The notes under the pieces were generated by a model. That model searched no databases. It was not told the DNA's origin and saw only the letters and a program-made list of their open reading frames with translations. From contig OZ023185.1 of NCBI GenBank assembly GCA_963995505.1, positions 2,232,001 to 2,296,000 on the forward strand: a stretch of DNA of 64,000 nucleotides, read 5' to 3'. The translations under genes and the position numbers were made by a program. Source of the DNA: Hypericum androsaemum. Lineage: Eukaryota; Streptophyta; Magnoliopsida; Malpighiales; Hypericaceae. Below are positions 11,907 through 22,636 of this stretch, one piece after another (position 1 is the first letter of the stretch; each line of letters begins with the position of its first letter).

Positions 11907-13417
11907 GAGGGTGCGAGAAATATCAAATTGTTGACAGAAGGATCCAAGTTCATGTTTGGTCTGTCTCAATTCTTTCTTGATATTCTTCTGGAGCTTTAGA
12001 TCTTGGCAGATCTGTAATCCTTGCTGTTGGGTGATACTGATGAGTTCACCGTAGGTGAGGTCGGAATAATTGATAGGAGTTCCGTGGGTGGTTTTGAGAA
12101 ATCGTCTGACCTTTTCACCAAGCCTAAAAAGGAGACCATCGATAAGTTTTTCTTTCCAAAAGGGCTTATTAGAATCCTCGCGAAGCATGACGCGTGTGAG
12201 GAAGGTGTTCTTGTAGTGTTGGAAGTCACTGAGTTTGTGGCATTTGAGATTTGAAAGAAGTTCGGCATTTTTATCTTTGAGGTGAGAAGAATCACCTATG
12301 AAATGAAGAGAAATGGCAAAGATGAGGGAAGAAATGGCATCTTGTATGGAATGACCTTCGGGTGTTAAGACAGGGTTGTTGGCTTCATCATGTTGAAGGC
12401 TGTTGAGAATTTCTTGCCGTTGGTCTTCAGTGAGGTAGAAATCTCACCATCCTTTGAGTTGGCCAGAGAATCCAGAAATAAGGATTTCGGAAATGGATTT
12501 GTCGGTAATGGATGTTTGTGTCTTGTAAGCATTGGCTGACATGGTCATTTGTTGTAAGAGAGATAGAATATTGTATTCTGTCATGGCATCAATATTCTAT
12601 TCGTAAATAGAATTGAAATTGAATTTGGCTTGATTGAGGATATTGGGCTTTTGTTCGAGAGCCATATCCGGGCCAGAGACAGGAGTCGAAGAGAAGGACC
12701 TTTGGGGTTCATGAATATGGTTTAAAATGGGATGGAGAGAGGAGGATGGTCTGATAGACTCAGAATCTGAATCCTGATTGAGAATGTGGATGGCGTTCGA
12801 GTTTGGAGAAGGGGTATCATCAGCAATAAGGGGGGAGGAAGGAGAGACCTCAATGCTGGAGATCTGTCGTCGAAGGATATCAGCAAAATCCCAATTTTTG
12901 TGGATCTGGCGGATACTTGTTTGGGAAACTTGGAAGGGTTTAAAGATAGGTTGTTGAATAGTCGAAGAGGAATGCGGGGATGAAGATGAAGGTAGTTGAC
13001 CTTCGATGCGTTCAAGCTGTTTACTAATCGTACTGAGATGGGTATTACAAAAATTATTCTGGGCAATGATACGCCTAAAATTTTGTAAAACATCATCAGT
13101 GGCAGTCTTATAAGGAGCTGCTTCAATGGGGTGATCAGCGATGTTGAGATTGATCTGCCTTAATGGCGGATGGGGGGAGGAAATGGTCTCACCAACAGTG
13201 GTTTCCCACTGATTTTGGTGGCGTTTAGATCGGGTAATAGGGTTGGTCATTTTGGTGAAGGAATTATAGGAGTCAATCATCTCTTGAATACAAGTAGGCA
13301 TGAGAAATTGTTCAAACTAGTCAAAAAATAAGACCTGGGTTCGATATTCCTCAAGAAACTCGTAATAAGAGGTTTGAGTCTGATCGCGTTTAGGTTTACA
13401 GAAATTTCTGAAAAACC
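11907..13417 (-). pseudogene. Copy 2: partial viral coat-protein region
   Basis: This stretch is about 95% identical by eye to 8773-10232 of copy 1 and is oriented the same way. It includes the region N-terminal to the zinc knuckle but not the knuckle itself. It keeps 53 bp (about 12676-12728) that copy 1 lacks near 9540. It has its own stops, for example the interrupted frame near 12450 and at about 13319. It begins at the primer-site junction of copy 1 and ends at a junction to an inverted leader piece. Confidence 0.85.
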
Positions 13418-13569
13418 ATTCCGCCGCACCCTCTGGTATCACAGCCATTGCCCCCCTACATATCATATCGTTCAATCGTACCTACAGTATAACTTTTGAG
13501 AAGTGTCCCCAATTGGACTCTCCAGGGTTAAAACTCCTTGGTGCTCCTCACAACAAGGCCAAGGTCAAA
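13418..13569 (+). pseudogene. Inverted viral leader/primer-site fragment
   Basis: TGGTATCACAGCCA at 13434-13447 is the primer binding site with one mismatch, here on the plus strand, opposite to the rest of the array. The following sequence to about 13545 matches the leader at 11780-11893 in reverse orientation. A short piece (about 13546-13569) matches coat-protein sequence near 10240 in reverse. The fragment is an inversion wedged between the coat-protein and ORF2 parts of copy 2. Confidence 0.85.
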
Positions 13570-14314
13570 TAGTTTTTCGATTTGGGGGGGGGGGGGGGGG
13601 GGGGGGGAATATTTTCCTTTAAAAAGGTTGTAACAACCCAAGACATCCTCAGTAAGGATGGCTGGGGTGCAACCATAATAATTCCACCAGGTTAGGAACC
13701 AATATAGAATATGAGTACAATCGAAAGGCTGGAGGAAAAAGAACAGCCAAGTGTGTGTGAACTTTGAGTTTTTGTTGAGGAAAGCGTTGAACCAGGCTTG
13801 CTGGTAATCCCAATAGCAATAAAGAGTACTATGGGTAGTAGTCGGGGTGAGGGTGAGGGGTAGGTGCTTTGGCTTGTGCAAGGGTTGGCCCCATTGCGAC
13901 GGATGTAAAATCTGCATGATTTGGCAGGTGGAGTAGGCAGGGGTTGACGTGTCAGGGGGCTTGTAGAAATGCTTTATGGTGATGGATTCTGTGTGCTCAA
14001 GGATGGCAGTGTAATAGGCTATTGGTTTGGCAATATCGGCCGGGATCATGTGCTGGCCGGGTGGGAAAATTCGGGCGGCTGCTATTGTGGGGTCAGTCTG
14101 GTGATGATCTCTTTTAACAAAGAGAAGAGACTGTGTCTGGGTTTTATGGGTGTAAACAGCTTTGGTTCGGTTTGGGGTGAGAGATTGGGAGGGCTGGGAA
14201 ATGATATGGGTGGTGCTTGGCTTTGAGATTTTTGGGGAGGGTGTCGGCAATAAAGCTTAAGAGTTTTGGGATAGGCGTTGGAAAACATCGACAAGTTCGG
14301 CCGGGTAGACCGGA
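13570..14314 (-). pseudogene. Copy 2: partial viral ORF2
   Basis: This is homologous to 5138-5870 of copy 1 and covers most of the middle and N-proximal part of ORF2. It lacks the internal stop found in copy 1 but has a longer G run (about 13585-13607). It is cut at the right end by the TA repeat. It lacks both the ORF start and the acidic C-terminus, so it is a fragment. Confidence 0.85.
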
Positions 14315-14338
14315 TTTTATATATATATATATATTACG

Positions 14339-14352
14339 AACCCTCCTCTTCA
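14339..14352. repeat. Right 14-bp flanking repeat of the viral insertion
   Basis: This is an exact copy of the 14-mer at 3978-3991, immediately outside the right TA run. Confidence 0.75.
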
Positions 14353-14896
14353 CTGGACAGAACACTTCTATTCTTCCGAAATTGATGAAAACTCCCATCA
14401 TTAGTCTCTACTGGTTAGCTTTTGAAGTTGATATTTCGATTAATATTACGAACCGTTCAATTCGAACAATATTGTCTTGCTTTGGCGGGATGTACTTTAT
14501 TTTGTTTTCTTATCGCTCTTTCTCTTCATATATATTGTATTTTAGTTTGGTATACAATCACATAAAATAATATATATGGCTAGACTAGATCTATTGAAAG
14601 TTGAAGTCTAACAGCTAGATCAAGGGCGACAACGATGGACAATAAGTTGGACTTGACCTCGATTGCAATCTCAGTTACCGATAGTCAAAGTAGTCCATCC
14701 CAGTTATTTTTTCACTTTTTTTAAAATTCGATTAGGCTACTCATGTATCATATGTGGTGGCAATTAATTTTTTCTGGAATTTTGGGCCATTAATTTATGT
14801 GTACGTACTTTTCAATACCGGACGTGAATGTGATCCCTGGGCAGAACCGACTTCGGGCCAATTAATGTAGCCCACCGACAATGACCTGATTTGGTT
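14353..14896. other. Intergenic DNA
   Basis: No gene or element is recognised here. A small plus-strand ORF (to 14570) that crosses the viral/host junction is a chance frame. Confidence 0.55.
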
Positions 14897-14904
14897 GCAA
14901 TAAT

Positions 14905-15478
14905 TGGGAGTGTGCGTTCGGTATTTACCGATCCCGATTATCGAATACCAAATTTACCGAATATCGAAATACTAAAAAAATTCTACCGATCTCAATCCCG
15001 AATAGTATTTGGTAAATTCAGTATTTACCAAATTAAATTTTGGTAAATTCGGTATTTACCAAATTTATCAAATTTTTTTAAAATTATAATTTATCATTAT
15101 ATTTAATCAAAAAAATATAAACATAGTTTCAATAAATATGAATTTAATCTAATAAGTACAAGTCCATCAAATCTAATTAGTATAAAGTCTATTTTGAGCA
15201 TCGACTTTTTGACGAGGCCAATGATTTTTTTGATAAATTATCTATAATTTGGCTTACATATTTATTAATATATTTGGTAAATTATCATTTTGGTAAATTT
15301 AGTAAATTTCGATAAAATATCGGTATTTACCAAAATTTATCGAATACCGATATTTACCAAATTTCTCAAAAATCTCCTACCGAATTGATTACCGAATTTC
15401 GATTTACCAATTCTGAACTATCAATTACCAAAATTTTATCGAATTTACTAAATTCTAATTATCATTTGCTCACCCCTA
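14905..15478. mobile_element. hAT-type MITE (copy 1)
   Basis: This is a 574-bp element with imperfect terminal repeats (TGGGAGTGTGCG at the left, TAGGGGTGAGCA on the opposite strand at the right). It is flanked by the exact 8-bp duplication GCAATAAT (14897-14904, 15479-15486). Eight-bp duplications and TAGGGGTGNGC termini are typical of plant hAT elements. The inside is AT-rich and built from inverted GGTAAATTCGGTATTTACC-like motifs. It has no coding capacity. Confidence 0.88.
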
Positions 15479-15571
15479 GCAATAATAAATGATTTAGTCG
15501 CACAAATATATGTTTTATTATTGTCCAAACAATACATTTATTATTCTCTTAATTTTGCACAATGTTAATAG

Positions 15572-15853
15572 TGTTGGGTTTATACCCATTTGTTAGGCTT
15601 ACACCCATGATCCAACAATTCTCATATGGGCTTGGACCACCTCCTCCTTGTTTAGGTGGCAATTGTTGCCACTTTGATATATTGTGAGCGAGAACCGACC
15701 AGTGACAAAAAATCTGTTACGATCCTGTGGATACTGCACTACAACAAGTAAGTGTATTTACGATTTAACGAATTCGTTTGTTAATTAATTTAACGTCAAT
15801 TATTTTATAATTTTTTTATTATAATATGTTATAATCACCATTATGAATCATCA
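15572..15853 (+). mobile_element. Truncated copia 5' LTR (duplicated copy)
   Basis: This begins TGTTGGGT and ends ATCA before a TGGTATCAGA primer site, like the 503-bp LTR at 27317-27819. It lacks 222 bp. The deletion joins two ACTTT motifs (at 15671-15675; in the intact copy at 27415-27419 and 27637-27641), so it probably arose by slippage or end joining. The lost part contains the TATAAAAG promoter motif. Confidence 0.9.
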
Positions 15854-17591
15854 TTGGTATCAGAACTTGATTAGTTCTTGTTCTGGATGTTAATTAATTT
15901 TTTGAAAATAAAAATTATGTGTAATTTTTGTTCAAAAAGTTGGATTTCATGAAAGTGTTCTTGAGAATGCTCTCTGTTGTCCTTGTATAATATGAATAGA
16001 AACCCCTAGGTTCTGATCTGAAATTAGTGCGCAAAATGCGTATAAGAATTTTGTCCTTATTCGCACATGGGTGAAAATCTCGGTACTAATCTAAAATTAA
16101 CGCGAAAGGCGAATAAGGATTTCGTCCTTATTTTGCAAACGTGAGAAACTTAGGGAATAAAGTGAAATTGTTCCACTCTAAACGCGTTTCAAAAGGCCTT
16201 GTCTTTACTTGTACACGCGTTAAACTTGTGGGACTAAATTATAATTTATCCAAAATCCCAAATCGGGACGAATCCTAATTTCGCGAAAACTGGGGTTTTT
16301 TCGCCCCGATTTCAATCCCCTAAAAAATCAACCAAATCGGAGGACAACGAGTATAACTCTTGTCTCCGACGACATATCGGGACCATGTCGACCTTCTTGG
16401 TCAGATTTTTCTGGTCTAAACCGGATAAAAATTGCCGATGACATTTTTTTTTCCTTCCGACGAACGAATCACGGAGTTCGTTGTAGCTCGAGAAAATGAG
16501 TTTTCTCAACGAGGATGTGTCGAGGCTGACCGAACCAGTATGGTTGGTGTCCGGTTTGGGCGTGTTACTGCGTCGTCGCGGTGGCCGGAATAAATAAACC
16601 CTCGGTTGGGTATTCTCTTTTTTTTTCTACTTTCGTTCGATGAAGAAGAAGAAGAGGGAGATGAAGGAGATTATGAGGAGGGCAATTCCGTAATTGTACA
16701 AATTTTTTGCCGGAGTATATATACTCGAAAATTGCAAAACCGTAATTTCGTAGTTAAAAAAAGGGAAGCGGGTTTGACCGTGGGTCAACGCGGACCGTTT
16801 CTTCATGGGCCATTTTTTTAAAGGGGCCCAACCCGCATTTTCGACTTTAAGTCAATACGGGTGTGGGCTTGTGGGCCAATAAATTTCCACGCGGCCCATT
16901 TGACTATTTTGGTTGAAGTGAGTCTATTTTTAGTCTTGGTTAAATAAAATGAGTTTTATTCAAATAAAATTTATTTATTTTTTGATAAAAAATTTAATTT
17001 TAAAAATCAAAAATATATTTTAGAATGAGTTCTAAACTATATTTATTCCAATATTTTTAGAATTAAGACACTAAAAATATGAAAAATAATATAACCTATA
17101 AGGATCACACAATATAAGGCTATATTGTGAATATTCTTTTTGCCCTTTATCATTGATATAATTAAAATTACGATTTTAATCAATTGGGACTACTTGTGAG
17201 CTGACCCAAATAACTTGCATTATAATGCAGGTTATCAATGAGGATGAAGTGTTGTCCAAGAAAGTGTGTTGAACCTGTGCATGTTGCAGAGGCACAAGAC
17301 ATACGCCGAAAGATATTAAAGCGTCGTATCTCTCGGTGGGTGAATAGAGATTATGAACAAGTGCTTACCGAGCATATTGTCTCAGTTCACAATGAGATAC
17401 AAGAATGTATCTTGGGTTGAGGTTACAACAGTGGGTATAACTGGGTATTGATGTTCATGGATCTTCTAGCTACGTTGAAGATTACGGAAGATGTTGACAC
17501 TTTCATATCTCCAATAACTGGGACTACTCACAGAACAGCTGTGGAACGTCTGGTTACATATCTAGGTGGGAAGAAAATTTTAGAGGAAATT
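15854..17591 (+). mobile_element. Truncated copia leader (duplicated copy)
   Basis: This corresponds to 27820-29578 of the complete element. A small open frame at 17238-17420 (60 codons, Cys- and Arg-rich near its start) is intact here, but a stop interrupts it in the right copy. No gag or pol sequence is present because the copy is cut at 17591. Confidence 0.8.
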
Positions 17592-20500
17592 ATTCTGCCA
17601 GCCTAGGAAAGTAATCAGTTTGAACGAGTTCTTGAACCAAAAAGTTTCTGATGGTTCGAAGGTGGAACGAAGGGGTTATATAAGAATGGCTGGTTTTGGC
17701 TTTTTTTTTGGAGCTGGCTGTAGATGATCCTTCTTCGGAAGACATGATGGAGGTTGTCCACTTTTGTCGGCTCGAGGAAAAGGTTTTTTTGACCGAGGAG
17801 CACGTTGCAAGTATTTATGGTCTTCAATTTGGTAGTCAGGATATCACTCTGAATATGAAACTGACTCCAGTGCAAAGGGAGACTTACAGATCAGAAGCTG
17901 ACAGCTTGGGTTTGGCACCGTCTGATGCCAATTATATTAGAGTGAAGAATATAGAGAATGCATTGAAAGGGAAAGGAAAAAAGGGTATAATTGATTATGA
18001 TTGGGCTAAACTTTACATTCTCTACGCCTTAGGCGTGTTTCTCGTTCCCCCAACGTCAGAGGTCCTCCCATTGAAATACTGGTATTATGTTAATCAACTA
18101 TCCCAGGTGTCAAGATATAACTGGTGCAAATTTGTTGCTGATAAGATGAATGAAGAGTTAGGTAGATGTTTGAAGTGTTTCAAAACTAGCACACTCATCA
18201 AGATTGGCTGTAATGCTCATGCTTTGTTGAATTATTTCAAAACATTTAATAGTGAGAAGATTTTTCCTGTTTCTTCCAGCACCACCACTAGTGCATCCCG
18301 TTTCCGGAATATGTCTTTGTCCCAGGTATTTCATAATATTTTTTTTCTGTTTAAAACAAATTTAAGATATGTACGTTGATCTAATTATGGTGTTTGTTCG
18401 TTGCTTAAAACAATGTAGCTTTATGCAAGTCATTACAAGCTTATCCAGGAGCGAGATAATTTAGATGCTCGGCGGAAAGCTGTAGATGGATCTATTAATA
18501 TGGTGAAGTTACTTATCGACGATAGACAGACTACAGAGAAAGGAAGCAGGGTGGTAGGAGATGGTGTTGTTGAAGATGGTGATGAGGAAAAGGAGGAGAA
18601 CGATGAGAAGGAAGATGTTGCTGTGAGTGTCCCTCTTTATCTTAGACGTTCTTATTTTTCATTATTTTGGTTGGATATATTTTGCATTAAAAATGGTATT
18701 TGGTTTGCATTCGAGGTTATATTTGTTTGCATTCGAGGCGATATTGTTTTGCATTAGAGTTGATATTGATTTTCATTCGAGTTGATATTGTTTTGCATTC
18801 GAGGCAATATTGGTTTGCATTAGAGTTGATATTGGTTTGCATCCAAGGTGATATTGGTTTGCATTAGGGTTGATATTGGTTTGCGTCCAGGATGATATTG
18901 GTTTGCATTAGAGTTGATATTGATTTTCATTCGAGTTGATATTATTTTGCATTCGAGGCAATATTGGTTTGCATTAGAGTTGATATTGGTTTGCATCCAA
19001 GGTGATATTGGTTTTCGTTAGGGTTGATATTGGTTTGCGTCCAAGATGATATTGGTTTGCATTAGAGTTGATATTGTTTCGCGTCCAAGGTGATATTGGT
19101 TTTGCATTCAACGTGATCATTGGATTTGCTTTCCACTGATCCTGGGTTCATGCCCAGGGGGCCAACGCGGGCCCTGATTTCGGCTATGAGGAGGAGGAGT
19201 TGGGCAATGAGGAGGATGTTCAGGGCACTCCTGAGATGGATGAGATTGCTGATAAGGAGGATGAGGATCAGGTCGAAAAGGATAAGGGCAGCGAGGGTAA
19301 GTATAATGTCAATGCGAATGAAATTATTCGCCATGATGGGCATATAGAGGATGTTCATCCTGATGATAAGTGGGCCATCATACGATGTATGGCAAAGGCT
19401 GCCTGTGAGTTGGTCAACCTGTCGTCCCCTTTGACATGTGGTACAAGTTTCTATGATGAAGCTTCCGCCTTTGCAGATAAGTTTGCAGCCGGTGTCGCCG
19501 ATGCTTCGGGTGGTCCGTCTATTGTGGAGGATGATCATAACACAGTGCGTGAACCAGAACCAATAGTGTCGCCTAATAAGGACGACACTTTTGTTGTTGA
19601 TCATAAGAGGAAGACGAGAACCAGTCACGCTCTCAGGACTCCATATACGGACCCTGAACTAAAAAGGCGCAAGAAAGTTCTGGCACCAAAAAAGGTCATG
19701 AAGCCGATTATCCTGCCCGGCGATGATGATGATTTTCAGATTATTGAAGGTAGCAATTTCGTCAATGTGCCACCCAGACAGTTCACCCGAGATTTCGTGA
19801 TAACAAATGAGAGAGTGGAGGCTGCAAAGGCTTGTTTTAAGTCTTTGACTAGTGCTCAAAAGAATATTCTTGTCAAGTATGCAAATGACAGAGCTAAATC
19901 AAAAGAATTACCGTAAGTCTTATATTATTTTATAGTTACATTTTGAGAACAACATTTTTCTGACAGTACTAATTTTTTTTTTCAGTGGCGAACAGTTGTG
20001 TTTTGACCATTGCGAGCATTTGATACGCATGGATTTTGAAACCCTTCAGGGAAGGCAATGGATTTCTTCCGGAGTTAAATTATATATATTTTCCATTAAT
20101 ATTGGTTCCACATTGTTTCGGTATTGATTTCATCCTGAATTTATATTGGTCTGGAAGCGAGTTGTTACTGGTTCTGCCCAGATTTGTTACTGGTTTCAAA
20201 TTGAATGATATACTGTTTTGAATTTTTGAAATCAAGTACATGCTGGTTTGGTGTCCCTTAACATTTGTTTGGATGTGCATGTCTACTATTTTGCTGTGAT
20301 TACATGCTGGTTCGTGTGTGACTTGAATTTTTTTTTCTAATCGATATTGTGCATTCGGCACTATTTTGGTTGACATGTGTTTTCTCGTTATAATATTGTA
20401 GGGCACAACTATGTGGTACACTTTTCCATATATTGGAACTCAAGAGGCTGAGGAACAAAGACAAGTTGTTTGCGACGAATTACTTCATACCGTTCAAATG

Positions 20501-21137
20501 GCTTATCCATATGCCATGCGATACCTCTCTGAAATTCCATATGTAAGTCGTTAAGAAATTGGTTTCCTTTTTTTAAAATATATTTCTATAGAATATTTCT
20601 TTTCGATCGCAAAAGTACGTTGATTAATATTTTTATTTCTCTTTTTGGTGACAGTGGATCTTTCCATACTGTAATAATCTCCACTTCTCAGTCTTTGTCA
20701 TTGATACATTGTCAAAGGGCTGTTACATTTTGGACAGTCTTTCTGTTGGCGAGGAGAAGGCTGCCATCCTGTCAAGTATTGGGATAACGATACAAGATTA
20801 TATTGCTCCCTTCATGGCAAAAATCAAAGGGATTGACGGGATGGATTTCGAATGGAAAGTCTTATCAAATTGTCTGAAACAAAAGGATGGGTTTAGTTGT
20901 GGTATATTCGCGTGCAAGTTTATGGAGCACTACACGCATCTTTGGGGAGGCAACACATTCCCGCAGCTTGATTGGGCTGACCCCAAAGTTTTAGCAGGGC
21001 TGAAAAGAAATATTTGTGTTGATCTTATTGCACAGCCGGATAATTTGCTACTGCCAACCATCTTGACTCAAGCGTTGCAGGTGTATGAAGGAACAAAGAG
21101 AAGGGTTTATACCAGATCAAAGAATTTGGCTAGGTAG
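17592..21137 (+). pseudogene. MULE-encoded Ulp1-like cysteine protease (C48)
   Basis: Coding starts directly at the left junction. A frameshift at a run of T (about 17701) leads into a roughly 200-residue N-terminal region (to about 18330). A Glu/Asp-rich linker follows (exons about 18419-18621 and 19157-19914, with GT donors at each end), then the protease in the last exons (about 19986-20073, 20402-20541, 20656-21137). The Ulp1 catalytic residues are visible: His in NNLHFSVFVIDT, Asp in YILDSLS, Gln and Cys in KQKDGFSCGIF. The family cleaves SUMO or ubiquitin-like tags. Its role in MULEs is unknown. Joins between some exons do not give a certain frame, and the N-terminus is missing, so I treat it as a decayed gene. 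Confidence 0.8.
18715..19115 (+). repeat. 22-bp minisatellite array in a protease-gene intron
   Basis: There are about 18 tandem units of 22 bp of the type TGATATTGGTTTGCATTAGAGT, with a variant half unit GCATCCAAGGT. The array lies between the GT donor at about 18622 and the exon starting near 19157. On the plus strand, which is the sense strand of this gene, it shows the TGATATTGGTTT core. Confidence 0.9.
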
Positions 21138-21289
21138 AAGGTTAAATTGTAGGCACCTTTTTATTTCAGAAATATGATTGCTTTCAGTTTTTTTAGGATG
21201 TTTTTTATGATGCCATTTTGGTTCTGTATTTCGGCTTGATATCTATTAAGACGATTTGCATCAGTTTTTATCTTGGCTAATATTTTTGT

Positions 21290-21675
21290 CATACAATTAT
21301 AACCAATATGATAACTCCATCAAATCGATATCATAATTAGTTGAAACCAATATCAGAACACCCTGAAACCAACATCTTTACACCTTAAAGCCAATACTAG
21401 AACGAATTCAAACCAAACTCATAACACGTTGAAACCAATGTCAGAATATGTTTAAATCAAAATCATAACTTGACAGAACCAATATACAAGATCGTCGAAA
21501 CCAATATCAGAACTCGTTGAAACTATTAGCAAACCGATATCAGAATATGTTAATTGAACCAATATCATATCTCGTTTAAACCAATATCAGAACTAGTTCA
21601 AACCGATATCAGAATTCGTTAATTGAAACCGATATCAGAACACTCGGAAACCAATATCAGAATATATTCAATATC
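21290..21675 (-). repeat. Degenerate 22-bp minisatellite array between convergent genes
   Basis: Irregular units built on AAACCAATATCAGAAC follow the end of the protease gene. The minus strand shows the TGATATTGGTTT core. The spacing is less regular than in the other arrays. Confidence 0.8.
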
Positions 21676-22139
21676 TTAATTCATGCGAGACAACATACTT
21701 TGATCGAATTTGAATTCAATCTTCCGCTTCCATTTAATAAAGATAAAATATTTCTAAACAGTTAAACCAATATCGTTTTAAACACAAAATACAATTACTA
21801 ACGGTTATGTCATTTTCAAATGATTATGCTGCTCTTCTCTCTCTTGGTATGAGCCATTGGTTTGACTGTCATTTTGCTTCTGTCTTTTCCGCTGGTACTT
21901 TGTCTTCGATATTTGCCGCCCGATTTCGTTTGCACTTTTCAATCTCTTTCTTGTCCTCCTTTGATTTTCTCGTATTTTAATAGTTTTACCCAATGCTTTG
22001 GATGACTGTGGTACATCATCCTCTAGCCGTGCTTGTGGCATTGGAGTACCTTCATTGGAGCAAACAATTGTTAGTAGTACACCAAAAAGATGGAAAGAAA
22101 AAATTAGAATTAGGCAAAAATAATATCACCACCCGTCAA

Positions 22140-22580
22140 AACAAATTTCCAAACTAGAGGAAACCAATATCAGACCAAGTCAAAACTAATAACAGAACTA
22201 GTCGAAACCAATATCAAAACCAGTCGAAACCAATAACAGAAATTTTCGAAACCAATATCAGAACCAGTTGAAACCAATATCAGAACTAGTCGAAACCAAT
22301 AACAGAAATAGTTGAAACCAATAACAGAAATATTCGAAACTAATATCAGAACCAGTCGAAACCAATAACAGAAATAGTCGAAACCAATAACAGAAATATT
22401 CGAAACCAATATCAGAACCAGTCGAAACCATTATCAGAACTAGTCGAAACCAATAACAGAAATAGTTGAAACCAATATCAGAACCAGTCTAAACCATTAA
22501 TAGAACAAGTCGAAACCAATAACAGAACAAGTAGAAACCTAATTCAGAACTACTGTAAACCAATAACAGAACTATCGTGA
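22140..22580 (-). repeat. 22-bp minisatellite array 3' of the transposase gene
   Basis: There are about 20 units of the AACCAATATCAGAACCAGTC type, alternating with AACCAATAACAGAAATAG variants, with a 22-bp period. The array lies just downstream of the transposase stop codon at 22637. Confidence 0.88.
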
Positions 22581-22636
22581 GATTTCTACGATTACTACGA
22601 TTAAGATTCCTTACCTTGTAAGCTACAACGTGAGAA

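Larger units (their letters stand above)
4048..14317 (-). mobile_element. Endogenous caulimovirid (florendovirus-like) array
   Basis: This is a degenerate plant pararetrovirus locus on the minus strand. Copy 1 (about 11906 down to 4048, some 7.9 kb) reads, in viral order: tRNA-Met primer site, leader, a fused movement protein-coat protein-protease-RT-RNase H reading frame, a separate second ORF, then a 35S-like promoter with a polyadenylation region. A large fused ORF1 followed by an ORF2 separates it from caulimo- and badnaviruses and matches florendoviruses. Petuvirus-like ancestry is the main alternative. Copy 2 (11907-14317) holds only part of the coat-protein region and of ORF2, with an inverted leader between them. 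Several stops and frameshifts show that the locus is a fossil. It lies in a TA microsatellite between 14-bp direct repeats. Confidence 0.85.
14898..17591. repeat. Left copy of a 2.7-kb duplicated segment
   Basis: This is nearly identical to 26643-29578. It comprises a hAT-type MITE, a short spacer, a shortened copia LTR, the primer site and about 1.7 kb of copia leader. Differences are a 222-bp deletion in the LTR, a small indel near 16990 and about 1-2% substitutions. It stops abruptly at AGGAAATT, where Mutator-like sequence begins. Since the copia element sits at the same place in the same flank, this is a segmental duplication and not two insertions. Confidence 0.9.

Noticed and set aside
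19062..19628. Minus-strand 188-codon ORF
   Set aside because: It overlaps the acidic exon of the protease gene and the repeat array. It is a shadow frame.
22170..22409. Minus-strand ORF of repeated Tyr-Trp-Phe-rich units
   Set aside because: It is the translation of the 22-bp minisatellite and has no independent coding support.
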